Source: CAWFXC01 sp963819735 (GTDB lineage: Bacteria; Actinomycetota; Acidimicrobiia; IMCC26256; DASPTH01). From it: 64,000 bases of DNA. Positions 1-8,634 of the stretch are shown one piece after another. The DNA lies in NCBI GenBank assembly GCA_963819735.1, contig CAWFXC010000005.1, positions 248,001 through 312,000 of the forward strand. Direction: 5' to 3'. The translations under genes and the position numbers were made by a program. Position 1 is the stretch's first letter. Each line of letters starts with the position of its first letter. The notes below the pieces were generated by a model. It ran no database searches and was not told the DNA's origin. It saw only the letters and a program-made list of their open reading frames with translations.

Positions 1-582
1 TCCGTCCCGACGTCGAACCTGGCTGCTCGCGTCACGCGCGGCGTCGACCTCCGCGACGTCGGTGGCGGCACGGTGTCGGGCACGTCGCTCTACCGAGTGG
101 CCGGATTCGTGCCCCTCGCGATCAGCGGGATCCTCGACATCGCGAAGGGTGCGCTCGGCCCATTGCTCGCGGGCACCGGCCGTCCGACCCTGGCCGCGCT
201 CGCGGGCGGGGCGGCGGTCATCGGGCACGACTGGTCGCCGTTCCTCCGGGGCGGGGGCGGTCGGGGTCTGGCGCCCGCGATCGGCGCGCTCCTCGTGAAC
301 GCGTGGGCGGGGGCGGTCCTGCTGCTCACGGGCATGGTGCTCGGTCGCTGGGTGCACCAGACCGCGCTCGGTTCGCTGGTCGCCGAGGTCGCGCTCACGC
401 CGGTGCTCGCGATCACCAACGGGCGCGACGGCGCGCTGGCGGGGGCCGCGATCGCGGTGCCCATGATCCTCAAACGCGTGCTCGGGAACTCGCGTCCCTC
501 CGAAGATCGGCGCCGGGTCTATCTGCACCGGTTGCTGTTCGATCACGACCCGTCACCGGGCGCGGCGCCCGGGCTGCCGTGA
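1..582 (+). CDS. PlsY-like glycerol-3-phosphate acyltransferase, 5' truncated by window
   Basis: Integral membrane enzyme family that transfers an acyl group from acyl-phosphate to glycerol-3-phosphate at the start of phospholipid synthesis. The frame is open from base 1, so the start lies outside the window; 193 residues are visible. They include a loop reading VGGGTVSGTSLYRVAG, which aligns with the PlsY loop GSGNxGATNxxR, several hydrophobic segments, and a second loop GHDWSPFLRGGGGRG, which aligns with the PlsY GH-(W)-PFxGGKG loop. The usual Asn and Lys of these loops are replaced, so this may be a diverged paralogue rather than the housekeeping enzyme. Its TGA overlaps the GTG of the next gene. 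Confidence 0.75.
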   Translation, partial: SVPTSNLAARVTRGVDLRDVGGGTVSGTSLYRVAGFVPLAISGILDIAKGALGPLLAGTGRPTLAALAGGAAVIGHDWSPFLRGGGGRGLAPAIGALLVNAWAGAVLLLTGMVLGRWVHQTALGSLVAEVALTPVLAITNGRDGALAGAAIAVPMILKRVLGNSRPSEDRRRVYLHRLLFDHDPSPGAAPGLP

Positions 583-1832
583 GCTTCGTCACGCTCGTAC
601 GCCGCGCGGGCTACCGCGACCTGTTGATCGGCCAGGGCGTCTCGTCGCTCGGCGACTGGATGGGGACCGTGGCCTTGATGGCCCTCGTGCTGCAGCTCAC
701 CGACTCGCCGTTGGCGGTCGGCGGGATCCTCACCCTGCGGCTGCTCCCCGCGGCGCTGGGCGGGCCGCTCGCCGCGCGCGCCGCCGGGCGATGGGACCGC
801 CGGCGGACGATGCTGGCGATGGACCTCGTGCGCGCGGCCATGGTGTTCGCCATCCCGTTCGTGCTCGCACTGTGGTGGATCTACCTCTGGGGCTTCCTCA
901 TCGAGGTGGCCAGCATCGTGTTCCTCCCCGCGCGCGATTCGTCGATCCCCGATCTCGTCGGCGACGTCGACGACTACCCGTTGGCCAACGGGCTCATCCT
1001 GGGCACGTCGTACGGCAGCATCCCGATCGGGGCGGCCCTGTTCGCGGCGGTGGCCGCGTTGCCGATCAGCATCGCCGGCCGACCGTTCGCCTTGGTGTTC
1101 TTCATCGACGCGGCGACGTTCGTGGTGTCGTTCCTCTGCATCTCGCGCCTGCAGCAACTCGGGCCGACGGGCGCGGCCACCGGCGAGGAGCCCGTCGATC
1201 TGCGGTTCCGCGACGCGTTCCGGATCCCGCTGGTCGCGGCGGTGATGCCGGCGGCGCTCGCGGTGTCGCTCGGTCTCGGCGCGCTCTTCTCCCTCGGCAT
1301 CGTGTTCGTACGTAACGTGCTCCATGCGTCCGACGCGGAGTTCGGCGTGCTCATCGCGATGTTCGGCGTGGGCGCGGTGATCGGTCTGGTCGCGCTCCAA
1401 CGCCTCCCGCGCGGCGACCTGCTGGCCCGAACGCGGGCGGGCGTCGCCTTCATCGGCATCGTGGTCGCGGTGTTCAGCCTCGCTCCCGCGTTGTGGGCGG
1501 CCCTGGTCGGCGCGGTGGCGTTCGGGGCCGGCGCCGCGTTCTCGCTCGCCGCCGGCATGGGCGCGATCCAGTCGTCGCTCGACGGCCGGCCGCGGGTGCT
1601 CGCGTTCACCGCGTTCCACGTGGTGCTCCGGGTCGGTCTCGCGCTCGCCGCGGTCGGCGCGGGGATCGCCGGCGATCTCCTGGCCGATGTGCACTGGCCG
1701 GTCGTCGGCACGCTCGAACCGGCGCGGTTGGTGTTGCTCTGTGCGGGCATACTCGTGCTGTTGAGCTCGGCGCTCGTGCGGGTCCGGGGACCCGCAGAAC
1801 CAGGAACGGGAGCAGGAGCAGATCCACCATGA
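579..1832 (+). CDS. MFS transporter (MFS_3 / EntS-like)
   Basis: Putative secondary exporter of 417 residues in the cytoplasmic membrane. GTG at 579 is chosen because it overlaps the upstream stop as GTGA and the homologous N-terminus (FRDLLIGQGVSSLGDW-like) begins there. About ten to twelve hydrophobic helices are visible. The loop after helix 2, ARAAGRWDRRRTML, is the MFS motif A region. The second half contains a further set of helices ending LVLLCAGILVLLSSALV. The substrate cannot be told from the sequence. It lies in a coupled string PlsY-like / MFS / DegV, with ATGA overlap to the next gene, so the three are probably co-transcribed. Confidence 0.85.
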   Translation: MSFVTLVRRAGYRDLLIGQGVSSLGDWMGTVALMALVLQLTDSPLAVGGILTLRLLPAALGGPLAARAAGRWDRRRTMLAMDLVRAAMVFAIPFVLALWWIYLWGFLIEVASIVFLPARDSSIPDLVGDVDDYPLANGLILGTSYGSIPIGAALFAAVAALPISIAGRPFALVFFIDAATFVVSFLCISRLQQLGPTGAATGEEPVDLRFRDAFRIPLVAAVMPAALAVSLGLGALFSLGIVFVRNVLHASDAEFGVLIAMFGVGAVIGLVALQRLPRGDLLARTRAGVAFIGIVVAVFSLAPALWAALVGAVAFGAGAAFSLAAGMGAIQSSLDGRPRVLAFTAFHVVLRVGLALAAVGAGIAGDLLADVHWPVVGTLEPARLVLLCAGILVLLSSALVRVRGPAEPGTGAGADPP

Positions 1833-2701
1833 CGATCGCGATCGTCACCGACAGCGCGGCGGCGATACCGGCCCCGATGGTGGCCCAGCGCGCCATCACC
1901 GTCGTGCCGATGTGGCTGACGGTCGACGGCGAGGCGGTGCGGGAAGGGGAACGGACGCTCGGCGAACTGCTGGGCGACGCGCGGGTCACGACGTCGGCAC
2001 CCACTCCCGGCGAGTTCGTCGCCGCGATCCGGTCGCGGTTGGATGCCGGCGCCACCGGCGTGCTGGTGCTCACCATCGCGTCGGCGATGAGCGCGTCGCA
2101 CTACGCGGCGACGGTCGCGGCGCGCGAGGTCGGCGACACGGTCCGGGTCGTCGACACCAAGACCGCGGCGGGCGCGCAGGCGTTGGTGGTGCTGGCGGCG
2201 GCCGACGCCGCGGCGCGTCCCGATCCGGCGGGCGGCCCCGCCTCGCTGGCCGCGGTCGAGCAGGTCGCGGTCGACGTTGCCGCGCGCGTGCGGCTGGTTG
2301 CGAGCGTCCCCGACCTCACGCACCTGGTCCGCAGTGGGCGGGTACCCGGCGTTGCCGGATGGGCCGGCCGCACCCTCGGAATCAGTCCGTTGTTCGAGTT
2401 CCGGGCGGGCAAGGTCCACCGGCTCCGTCCCGCGCTCGGGTTCGACGCCGCGGTCGACCGGATGCTGTCGCGGTTCCGGCGCGAGGGCGCGCCCGGGGCG
2501 CGTGCGCACGTGGTCGCGCTCCACGCACTGGCCCCCGACGCCGCCGAGTCGTTGCTCGCGCGTGCGGTCGCGGGCACCGCGCCCGGCGCGCCTCCGGTCG
2601 AATCGTTCGTGAGTGAGTTCGGCTCCGTGATGGTCGTGCACGCGGGGCCCGGCATCGTCGGCCTCGCCTGGTGGTGGGAGCCACCCTTGTCGAGCGGGTG
2701 A
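1829..2701 (+). CDS. DegV family fatty-acid-binding protein
   Basis: 290-residue DegV (EDD-fold) protein. Family members bind a fatty acid, and in Firmicutes serve fatty-acid kinase. The N-terminus IAIVTDSAAAIP is the characteristic DegV first strand (I-x-TDS). A central TSAPTPGEF matches the family T(S)xPs segment, and LVRSGRVPGVAGWAG is the conserved (L)xxGGRixxxxa segment. The start ATG overlaps the MFS stop (ATGA) and is preceded by purine-rich agcaggagcag. Its TGA directly abuts the stop of the convergent hydrolase gene with no spacer. No FakA/DhaK-like partner is seen in the window. Confidence 0.85.
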   Translation: MTIAIVTDSAAAIPAPMVAQRAITVVPMWLTVDGEAVREGERTLGELLGDARVTTSAPTPGEFVAAIRSRLDAGATGVLVLTIASAMSASHYAATVAAREVGDTVRVVDTKTAAGAQALVVLAAADAAARPDPAGGPASLAAVEQVAVDVAARVRLVASVPDLTHLVRSGRVPGVAGWAGRTLGISPLFEFRAGKVHRLRPALGFDAAVDRMLSRFRREGAPGARAHVVALHALAPDAAESLLARAVAGTAPGAPPVESFVSEFGSVMVVHAGPGIVGLAWWWEPPLSSG

Positions 2702-3433
2702 TCAGGCGCGGCCGCGCGCGACGACCCAGTCGACGGCGGCGAGCACCTCGGGAACCGCGGTCGGGTCGTACGCGTGCCAGGTGCCGGGAACGATCGCCAG
2801 CCGCCGGGGCTCCGACGCCGCGTCGTACAGGTCGCGCGCGTTTGCTGCCGCGATGAACGGGTCGCCCTCACCGTGCACGATTGCTACCGGGGCGCCCAAT
2901 CCGTCGACCAGTTCCACCGGCGGTGCCGGGCGCGGCCGCCGCGACGCGATCCGCACCCCGAGCCGGCGTGCAGCGAACGCCCGGCCGGGAGGAGTGGACG
3001 TGATACCCGCGCTCAGCACGCCGCGCGCGGTGCGCGGGAGCCTCCAGTGCGCCGGGCAGCTCACGGTCACGATGCCGGCGATCGCCGGGTCGACGGCGCC
3101 GTGGCGTAGCACTGCGATCGCACCCATCGACATCCCGAGCAGCACGACGCGCCCCGCCTCGCGCCGCGCGGCCTCGACCGCGGCGGCCACGTCGTTGCGT
3201 TCGAGATCGCCGAGCGTGCACTCGCCGCCGCTGCGTCCGTGGCCCCGCGCGTCGTACGTGATCACGTCGAAGCCGCGGGCGTGGAGGCGCGTCCCGAGGT
3301 CGGTGATGTCGGCGTGCTCGGCCGAGGCCGAGAAACCGTGCGCGACCACCACGGTGCCGCGTGGTGCCGAGGCCCGTCGGAAGGTTGCCGCGAGGCTCAC
3401 GCCGTCGGCGGTGGTGAGGGTCCCGGCCTCCAC
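2702..3433 (-). CDS. alpha/beta hydrolase
   Basis: Serine hydrolase of 243 residues. Visible: oxyanion strand VVVAHGFS, a YDARGHGRS motif, nucleophile elbow GMSMG, an acid-region strand VAIVHGEGDPF and a late catalytic His in GTWHAYD. The start is set at a GTG just before EAGTLTTADGVSL, where homology begins. A longer upstream reading frame exists but would run through the start of lysS on the other strand and is Arg/Ser-rich shadow sequence. Divergent from lysS with about 55 bp between start codons, so both promoters overlap. The substrate is unknown; the short, lid-poor form resembles acylglycerol/serine aminopeptidase S33-type hydrolases. Confidence 0.82.
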   Translation of the reverse strand: MEAGTLTTADGVSLAATFRRASAPRGTVVVAHGFSASAEHADITDLGTRLHARGFDVITYDARGHGRSGGECTLGDLERNDVAAAVEAARREAGRVVLLGMSMGAIAVLRHGAVDPAIAGIVTVSCPAHWRLPRTARGVLSAGITSTPPGRAFAARRLGVRIASRRPRPAPPVELVDGLGAPVAIVHGEGDPFIAAANARDLYDAASEPRRLAIVPGTWHAYDPTAVPEVLAAVDWVVARGRA

Positions 3434-3475
3434 GGTGCCAGGGTATTGGTGCCGTTCGGGCGATGCGTCTCCCCC

Positions 3476-3481
3476 TACGAT
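3476..3481 (+). promoter_or_regulatory. -10 box TACGAT of lysS, leaderless type
   Basis: TACGAT lies seven bases before the lysS ATG, so transcription would start at or next to the start codon. There is no Shine-Dalgarno sequence in between. The same arrangement recurs at several genes in the window. Confidence 0.5.
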
Positions 3482-3488
3482 CACGCCG

Positions 3489-5066
3489 ATGCCCGACGGT
3501 CCCGACGCCCCCGACGCCCCCGACACGCCTGCCGCCACCCCGAATGCCCCGGGCGACGGGTCCGACTCCCCGAGCGATGCGGCCGCCGCGCTCGACGTTC
3601 CCGCGGAACGGGCCCGCCGCCTCGCCGATCTCGATGGCCTCCGCGCCCGCGGCATCGATCCCTATCCCGTCCGCTTCGACCGCGACCGCACCTTGGCCGA
3701 GCTGCGCGCCGAGTTCGGCAATCTCGAACCGGGCGCGGAGACCGACGTGCCGGTGCGGGTCGCCGGGCGCCTGCTGTTGATCCGCCGCCAAGGCAAGCTC
3801 ACCTTCGCCACCATGCGCGACCAGTCCGACAGCATCCAGCTGTTCGTCTCGCGTCGCGAGCTGGGGGAGGAGCGCCACGACGACTTCGACGGACTCGATC
3901 TCGGCGACTGGATCGGTGTCGAAGGCACCGTGATGACCACCCGCAAGGGCGAGCTCTCGGTGAAGGTCACCGGCTTCGAGCTCCTGGCCAAGGCGCTGCG
4001 GCCGCTGCCCGACAAGTGGCATGGCCTGTCCGACGTCGACACCCGGTTCCGGCAGCGCTACGTCGACCTGATCGTCAACGATGACGCGCGCCGCGTGTTC
4101 GCGATCCGTTTCGCCGCGGTGTCGGCCATCCGGCGCGCGCTCGGCGACCGCGGCTTCGTCGAAGTCGAGACACCCGTCCTCAACCACGAGCTCGGGGGCG
4201 CGACGGCACGACCGTTCGTCACCCACCACAATGCGCTCAACATCGACCTCTTCCTGCGCATCGCGCTCGAGCTGCACCTCAAGCGGCTCGTCGTCGGCGG
4301 CTTCGAGCGGGTGTTCGAGATCGGCCGCGTGTTCCGCAACGAAGGCATCGACACCAGCCACAATCCCGAGTTCACGATGCTGGAGGCGTACCAGGCGCTC
4401 GGCGACTACCACGACATGATGGAGCTCACCGAGAGCCTGGTCGTCACCGCGGCGCGTGCGGCGCTCGACGGCAACACGGTGATCGAGCTCCGCGGCACGC
4501 CGGTCGACCTGGCCGAGCCGTGGCCGAAGGCCACCATGGTCGAACTCATTCGCGAACACGCCGGCGTCGACATCCAACCGTCGATGACGGTTGCCGCCGC
4601 GCGCGCGGTGCTCGATGGCCTCGGGCTCTCGTACAACGAGTCGTGGGGCGCGGGTCGTCTCACGCACGAGGTCTACGACGAGCTGGTCGAACCGAAGCTC
4701 ATCCGCCCGACCTTCGTGCTCGACCATCCCCGCGAGACTTCACCGCTGGCGCGCGTGCACCGCGACGACCCCACGCTCGTCGAACGGTTCGAGGTGGTCG
4801 CCAACGGCAGCGAGCTGGCCAACGCGTACAGCGAGCTCAACGACCCCATCGACCAACGCGAGCGCTTCGAGGCCGAGGCGCGCGCCCGGGCCGCGGGTGA
4901 CGCGGAGGCCGGCACCGTCGACGAGGACTACCTCCGCGCCCTGGAGCACGGGCTGCCGCCCACCGGGGGCATGGGCCTCGGCATCGACCGGCTCACCATG
5001 CTGCTCGCGGGCGTCACCAGCATCCGCGAGGTGATCCTCTTCCCCACCCTGCGCCCCGAAGCCTGA
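3489..5066 (+). CDS. lysS: lysyl-tRNA synthetase, class II
   Basis: Charges tRNA-Lys with lysine in the cytoplasm; 525 residues. A Pro/Asp/Ala-rich N-terminal extension (residues 1-45) precedes the OB-fold anticodon-binding domain (about 80-190: VAGRLLLIRRQGKLTFA). The class II core follows: motif 1 around residues 205-230, motif 2 VFEIGRVFRNEGIDTSHNPE near 275, and motif 3 MGLGIDRLTMLL near 495. ATG 3489 is chosen for its nearby TACGAT box; upstream frame is shadow of the divergent hydrolase. Length is normal for the family plus the extension. A perfect hairpin follows the stop. Confidence 0.97.
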   Translation: MPDGPDAPDAPDTPAATPNAPGDGSDSPSDAAAALDVPAERARRLADLDGLRARGIDPYPVRFDRDRTLAELRAEFGNLEPGAETDVPVRVAGRLLLIRRQGKLTFATMRDQSDSIQLFVSRRELGEERHDDFDGLDLGDWIGVEGTVMTTRKGELSVKVTGFELLAKALRPLPDKWHGLSDVDTRFRQRYVDLIVNDDARRVFAIRFAAVSAIRRALGDRGFVEVETPVLNHELGGATARPFVTHHNALNIDLFLRIALELHLKRLVVGGFERVFEIGRVFRNEGIDTSHNPEFTMLEAYQALGDYHDMMELTESLVVTAARAALDGNTVIELRGTPVDLAEPWPKATMVELIREHAGVDIQPSMTVAAARAVLDGLGLSYNESWGAGRLTHEVYDELVEPKLIRPTFVLDHPRETSPLARVHRDDPTLVERFEVVANGSELANAYSELNDPIDQRERFEAEARARAAGDAEAGTVDEDYLRALEHGLPPTGGMGLGIDRLTMLLAGVTSIREVILFPTLRPEA

Positions 5067-5100
5067 GACTTCGGCAAAAGGACCGAACCGGCGTCGACAC

Positions 5101-5117
5101 AGGCCCTCTGAGGGCCT
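5101..5117. terminator. hairpin between lysS and SDR gene
   Basis: AGGCCCT-ctg-AGGGCCT: perfect 7-bp stem with a 3-base loop, 35 bases after the lysS stop and 50 before the convergent SDR stop. No clear T-run. Probably terminates lysS, and possibly both genes. Confidence 0.5.
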
Positions 5118-5166
5118 GCAACGACGCAAGTTCGGGGTTGGGGGTGGGGTCAGTTCGGGGGTGGGG

Positions 5167-6039
5167 TCAGGGGGCGACGAGTTGTTCGCTGACTTCCCAG
5201 AGGCGGCGGGCGGCGTCGTCGTCCTGGGCGGCGCGGCTGGGCGACGCCGGCGCCGACTTCACCCAGTAGCCGCCGGTGATGCCCTCGAGCTCGGGCGCGG
5301 ACGCGACGTACACCTGGGTCTGCGCGCCCTGCGCGGGGCTCAGGGCGAACGGCTTGAGTAACGGGAACACCAGCGCGCCGAAACGGCCGGTGTCGCCGTC
5401 GCGGCCGAAGCTGCTCGCCACGAACCCGGGGTGCACCGCGTTGGTGCTCATGCCGGTGCCGTCCCACCGGCGGGCCAGCTCGCGGGTGAAGAGGATGTTG
5501 GCGAGCTTCGTGCGGCCGTACACCGAGAATCCCCGGTAGCGCTTCGTGGTCTGGAGGTCGTCGAACCGGAGCCCGTGACGCGCGCTCTTGTGCGCGTCGG
5601 ACGCCACGTTGACGACGCGCGCCGGTGAGCCTGCGACCAACTGGTCGCGCAGGAGCTGCGTGAGCAGGAAGGGACCGAGATGGTTCACCTGGAACGTCAT
5701 CTCGTAGCCGTCTTCGGTCTCGCGGCGCGAGTTCAACACGAGCCCGGCGTTGTTCACGAGCACGTCGAGCCGCGGGAAGCGCGTCCCGAACTCGGACGCG
5801 AACCGGCGCACAGAGGCGAGGCTCGCGAGATCGAGCGCCATGACCTCGACGTCGTCGCGCCCGCTGCGCGACCGGATCTCGTCGAGCGCGGCCTGGCCCC
5901 GCTGGGGATCGCGGGCGGTGAACACCACCTGCGCGCCCATCTCCGCGAGGGCGACGGCGGTCTCCTTGCCGATGCCGGCGTTGCCGCCGGTGATGAGAAC
6001 GAGCTTGTCGGCAAGGGAATCGTTCGGTTGCTCCGCCAT
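5167..6039 (-). CDS. short-chain dehydrogenase/reductase (retinol-dehydrogenase-like)
   Basis: NAD(P)-dependent oxidoreductase of 290 residues. Rossmann cofactor loop TGGNAGIG at 17-24, NNAG at 96-99, catalytic Ser147 (VASD) and Y174-x3-K178 (YGRTK). The segment GFSVYGRTKLANILFTRELA followed by NAVHPGFV is typical of the retinol dehydrogenase/WW-domain oxidoreductase-like branch. TARDPQRG after strand 2 suggests NADP preference. It stands alone, convergent with lysS and divergent from the CoA-transferase gene, with 57 bp between start codons. The physiological substrate is not known. Confidence 0.9.
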   Translation of the reverse strand: MAEQPNDSLADKLVLITGGNAGIGKETAVALAEMGAQVVFTARDPQRGQAALDEIRSRSGRDDVEVMALDLASLASVRRFASEFGTRFPRLDVLVNNAGLVLNSRRETEDGYEMTFQVNHLGPFLLTQLLRDQLVAGSPARVVNVASDAHKSARHGLRFDDLQTTKRYRGFSVYGRTKLANILFTRELARRWDGTGMSTNAVHPGFVASSFGRDGDTGRFGALVFPLLKPFALSPAQGAQTQVYVASAPELEGITGGYWVKSAPASPSRAAQDDDAARRLWEVSEQLVAP

Positions 6040-6084
6040 CGCGCCAATCTACGGCGACGGTCCGGAACCGCCGACCGCCCGCCG

Positions 6085-6090
6085 TATGAT
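6085..6090 (+). promoter_or_regulatory. -10 box TATGAT, leaderless type
   Basis: TATGAT ends six bases before the GTG of the CoA-transferase gene. The 5' end of the mRNA would then coincide with the start codon. No clear -35 is seen at the expected distance. Confidence 0.5.
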
Positions 6091-6096
6091 CCGCCG

Positions 6097-7341
6097 GTGC
6101 CGGCCCTTCCCCTCGACGGCGTCCGCGTGATCGATCTCACCACGGTGGTCGCGGGCCCCTACGCGACCCTCCTCCTCGCCGACCTCGGTGCCGACGTCAT
6201 CAAGGTCGAGGCGCCGGTGGGCGACGTCGCGCGCGATCTCGGCCCGAGAGCCAATCCGGGTATGGCCGCGGTGTTCCTCAACTGCAATCGCGGCAAGCGC
6301 AGCGTGGTGCTCGACCTCACGACCGACGACGGCCGGTGCATGCTGAAGCGCCTCACCGACACCGCCGACGTGTTCGTGCACAACATGCGCCCCGCGTCCG
6401 CGGCGCGCTGCGGTGCCGACGCCGCGACCCTCACCGACGGTCATCCGGAGCTCGTGCACTGCGCGATCTCCGGTTTCGGATCCGCCGGGCCGTACCACGA
6501 CCTGCCGGCCTACGACGACATCGTCCAGGCCGCATCGGGCATCGCCGGCGCGCAGGAGTGGATGGCGGGGGAGCCGATGTACACCGCGAGCGCGGTCGCC
6601 GACAAGGTGTCGGGCCTCACCGCGGCGTTCGCGATCACTGCCGCGCTGCACCGGCGCGCGGTCGACGGCGGCGTCGACGGCTCGGGCGCCGGTGCGGGCT
6701 CGGTGATCGAGGTGCCCATGGCCGAATCACTCGCCGCGTTCGGTCTCCTCGAGCACCTCTGGGGTCGCACCTTCGTGCCGCCCCGGGGTGAGGCCCGCTA
6801 CCCGCGCATGTCGTCGCCGTTGCGTCGCCCGTTCCCGACCGCCGACGGTCACCTCTCGGTGGTCGTCTACTCCGACCGCGACTGGTCTCGGTTCTTCGCG
6901 CTCATCGGGCGCCCCGACCTCGCCGGGGAGGAGAAGTTCGCCACGTTGCACGGCCGCACCGAGCATCTCGACGAGCTCTACACCCTCGTCGGCGAGCATC
7001 TCGCGGGCGACACGACCGCGGCGTGGTTCGCGCGACTCACCGCCGCGGGCATTCCGGCCGTGCCCTACAACCGGGTCGACGACCTGTTCGACGATCCCCA
7101 CTTCGTCGCGGTCGGGCTGCTCGAAGAGACCGAGCACCCGTCGGAGGGCACGCTCCTCCAGTGCGCCACGCCGATCACGTTCGACGGCGCGCACCTGCCG
7201 CTCGGCGCGCCGGCGCCGCAGCTCGGCGCCGACACCGACGCGGTGCTGGCCCCGCTCCGACTCGTTGCGTCCGAAGACTCCACCGCCGAGGACACCTCGG
7301 CGGAAGACTCCGGCGCCGGGCGCGCGCCGACCTCGCCGTAG
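6097..7341 (+). CDS. CaiB/BaiF class III CoA-transferase
   Basis: Moves CoA between acyl groups via an aspartyl-CoA intermediate; 414 residues. The N-terminus LPLDGVRVIDLTTVVAGPY is the canonical CaiB start (V-x-D-L-x-x-x-xAGP), followed by LADLGADVIKVE, NRGKRSVVLDL, and the central SGFGSAGPYHDLPAYDD segment where the family's catalytic Asp resides. The second domain has WFARLTAAGIPAVPYN. The C-terminal 25 residues are an acidic Ser/Thr/Glu tail without family similarity. GTG 6097 is chosen because family homology begins immediately and a TATGAT box sits just upstream. Probably acts on a fatty, aromatic or steroid-derived acyl-CoA; unresolved. Confidence 0.92.
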   Translation: MPALPLDGVRVIDLTTVVAGPYATLLLADLGADVIKVEAPVGDVARDLGPRANPGMAAVFLNCNRGKRSVVLDLTTDDGRCMLKRLTDTADVFVHNMRPASAARCGADAATLTDGHPELVHCAISGFGSAGPYHDLPAYDDIVQAASGIAGAQEWMAGEPMYTASAVADKVSGLTAAFAITAALHRRAVDGGVDGSGAGAGSVIEVPMAESLAAFGLLEHLWGRTFVPPRGEARYPRMSSPLRRPFPTADGHLSVVVYSDRDWSRFFALIGRPDLAGEEKFATLHGRTEHLDELYTLVGEHLAGDTTAAWFARLTAAGIPAVPYNRVDDLFDDPHFVAVGLLEETEHPSEGTLLQCATPITFDGAHLPLGAPAPQLGADTDAVLAPLRLVASEDSTAEDTSAEDSGAGRAPTSP

Positions 7342-7344
7342 CGG

Positions 7345-7800
7345 CTACTGCGGGCGCGGCGTCGGCTCGACTATCGGCCGGAGCTCGTCGTAGTAGTCGC
7401 CGAGGGTGAGCCGGGCGAACGCCTCCGACGAGTACGTGCGTTCACCCAACACGCCGTTGCGGCCGAACAGCACGACCACGATGAAGTCGTAGCGGTCGGT
7501 GCCGCCGTCGGCGTTGGTCACGTACGCCACCTGTTCGCGGATCCGGCCGAGGTCGTTCCAGAACTCGGTGCGCACCTCGAAGCGGAGATCCGCGGTTGCC
7601 GCGAGCTCTTTCCATCGCGGGAGGAACGCCGCGTACATCCGCTCACACGCTTCGCGTCCGCGCAGGCCGAGCCCGGCGGCCTGCCACTCGTACTCCGGCT
7701 CGTCGTCGACCGTGGCCATCACCGCCGCGAGGTCGAACGTGAGCTCCGCCTCGGCGTGGAGGTCGAGCTGACGCCGTCGTGGGTCGGCCGCGTCGGTCAT
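7345..7800 (-). CDS. SnoaL/NTF2-like protein
   Basis: 151-residue alpha+beta cone-fold protein. It contains a helix with LAAVMATVDDEPEYEW, then YAAFLPRWKE, and a run of beta strands through the C-terminus (YDFIVVVLFGRNGVLGERTY), typical of the SnoaL-like polyketide cyclase/hydrolase superfamily. Members are ligand-binding proteins, isomerases or hydrolases, so the reaction is not predictable. Convergent with the CoA-transferase gene with only three bases between stops, and divergent from the dienelactone hydrolase gene (42 bp between starts). Confidence 0.75.
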   Translation of the reverse strand: MTDAADPRRRQLDLHAEAELTFDLAAVMATVDDEPEYEWQAAGLGLRGREACERMYAAFLPRWKELAATADLRFEVRTEFWNDLGRIREQVAYVTNADGGTDRYDFIVVVLFGRNGVLGERTYSSEAFARLTLGDYYDELRPIVEPTPRPQ

Positions 7801-7828
7801 GGCGCCGGTTTATCACGGGGGATGTTGG

Positions 7829-7834
7829 TAGCGT
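7829..7834 (+). promoter_or_regulatory. -10-like TAGCGT, leaderless type
   Basis: TAGCGT lies eight bases before the ATG of the dienelactone hydrolase gene. Weak consensus, but the position matches other leaderless candidates in the window. Confidence 0.35.
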
Positions 7835-7842
7835 CCGCCGCC

Positions 7843-8634
7843 ATGACCCTCAGACCAGAAACCAGCGAGTACGACGACGTGACGGTCGAGACGATCGAGC
7901 TGGCAGTCAGCGGTGGAACCACCACGGCGGTGCTGTGCCGGCCGGCGGGCGACGGACCGTTCCCGGCGGTGGCAATCGGGGCCGAAGCCACCGGGATCAA
8001 CTCCTTCATCGTGCAGGTCGCGGCGACCCTTGCGCACCTCGGCTACGTCACGATCGTGCCCGACTACTTCCGCGGCGGCGGGCCCGAGGATCCCGAGGAC
8101 TACTACGACATCGCGGGAATGGTCGGCCACATCGACGCCCTCGACTTCCGACGCGCGATTCAGGATCTCTTCGCGGGGATCGACTACCTGCAGGCGCGGC
8201 CCGAGGTCGACGCGGCGCGCGTGGCGAGCTGGGGCTACTGCACCGGCGCCACGTTGGCGCTGTTCGCGGCCTGCCTGCGCCACGACCTCGCGGCATCGGT
8301 GCTCTTCTTCCCCAGCCAGCCGACGTTCGACGTGCTCGACGCCCGGAAGCCGGTGCACGCCATGGACCTGCTCTGGAACATCGCGTGCCCGACCCTCTTC
8401 ATCATCGGCGAGCTCGACGTCGTGCTCCCGGCCGAGGGCATCGCCGAGCTGCGTCGCCGGTTCGACCAGTGGGACGTCGACGCCCGCATCGTCACCTACG
8501 CCGACGCCCAGCACGCGTTCTGCGCCGAGGCCTCCGACTTCTACAACCAGGCCGCCTACGAGCAGTCATGGGACGACGCGACGGAGTTCCTCACGAGCCA
8601 ACTGGGCGGTCAGCGAGGAGGAGTGCCGGCGTGA
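7843..8634 (+). CDS. dienelactone hydrolase family protein
   Basis: Cysteine-nucleophile alpha/beta hydrolase of 263 residues. Nucleophile elbow GYCTG (Cys133), acid Asp192 in GELDVVLP and His224 in DAQHAFC form the expected Cys-Asp-His triad of carboxymethylenebutenolidase-type enzymes. The N-terminus VETIELAVSGGTTTAVLCRP is the family's leading beta-hairpin. ATG 7843 is preferred over an upstream GTG in the same frame, because that one would start inside the divergent gene. It is translationally coupled (GTGA) to the following kinase-like gene, so both probably act on one substrate route, perhaps ring-cleavage products. Confidence 0.9.
   Translation: MTLRPETSEYDDVTVETIELAVSGGTTTAVLCRPAGDGPFPAVAIGAEATGINSFIVQVAATLAHLGYVTIVPDYFRGGGPEDPEDYYDIAGMVGHIDALDFRRAIQDLFAGIDYLQARPEVDAARVASWGYCTGATLALFAACLRHDLAASVLFFPSQPTFDVLDARKPVHAMDLLWNIACPTLFIIGELDVVLPAEGIAELRRRFDQWDVDARIVTYADAQHAFCAEASDFYNQAAYEQSWDDATEFLTSQLGGQRGGVPA

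Noticed and set aside
543..1694. Long antisense open frame (383 codons) opposite the MFS gene
   Set aside because: Arg/His/Glu-rich shadow typical of high-GC DNA; opposite a clearly homologous transporter.
974..2641. Antisense open frame of 555 codons across MFS and DegV genes
   Set aside because: No domain-like sequence and covers two real genes on the other strand.
2868..4727. Antisense open frame of 619 codons over lysS
   Set aside because: Low-complexity Arg/Asp/Val composition; lysS on the plus strand is unambiguous.
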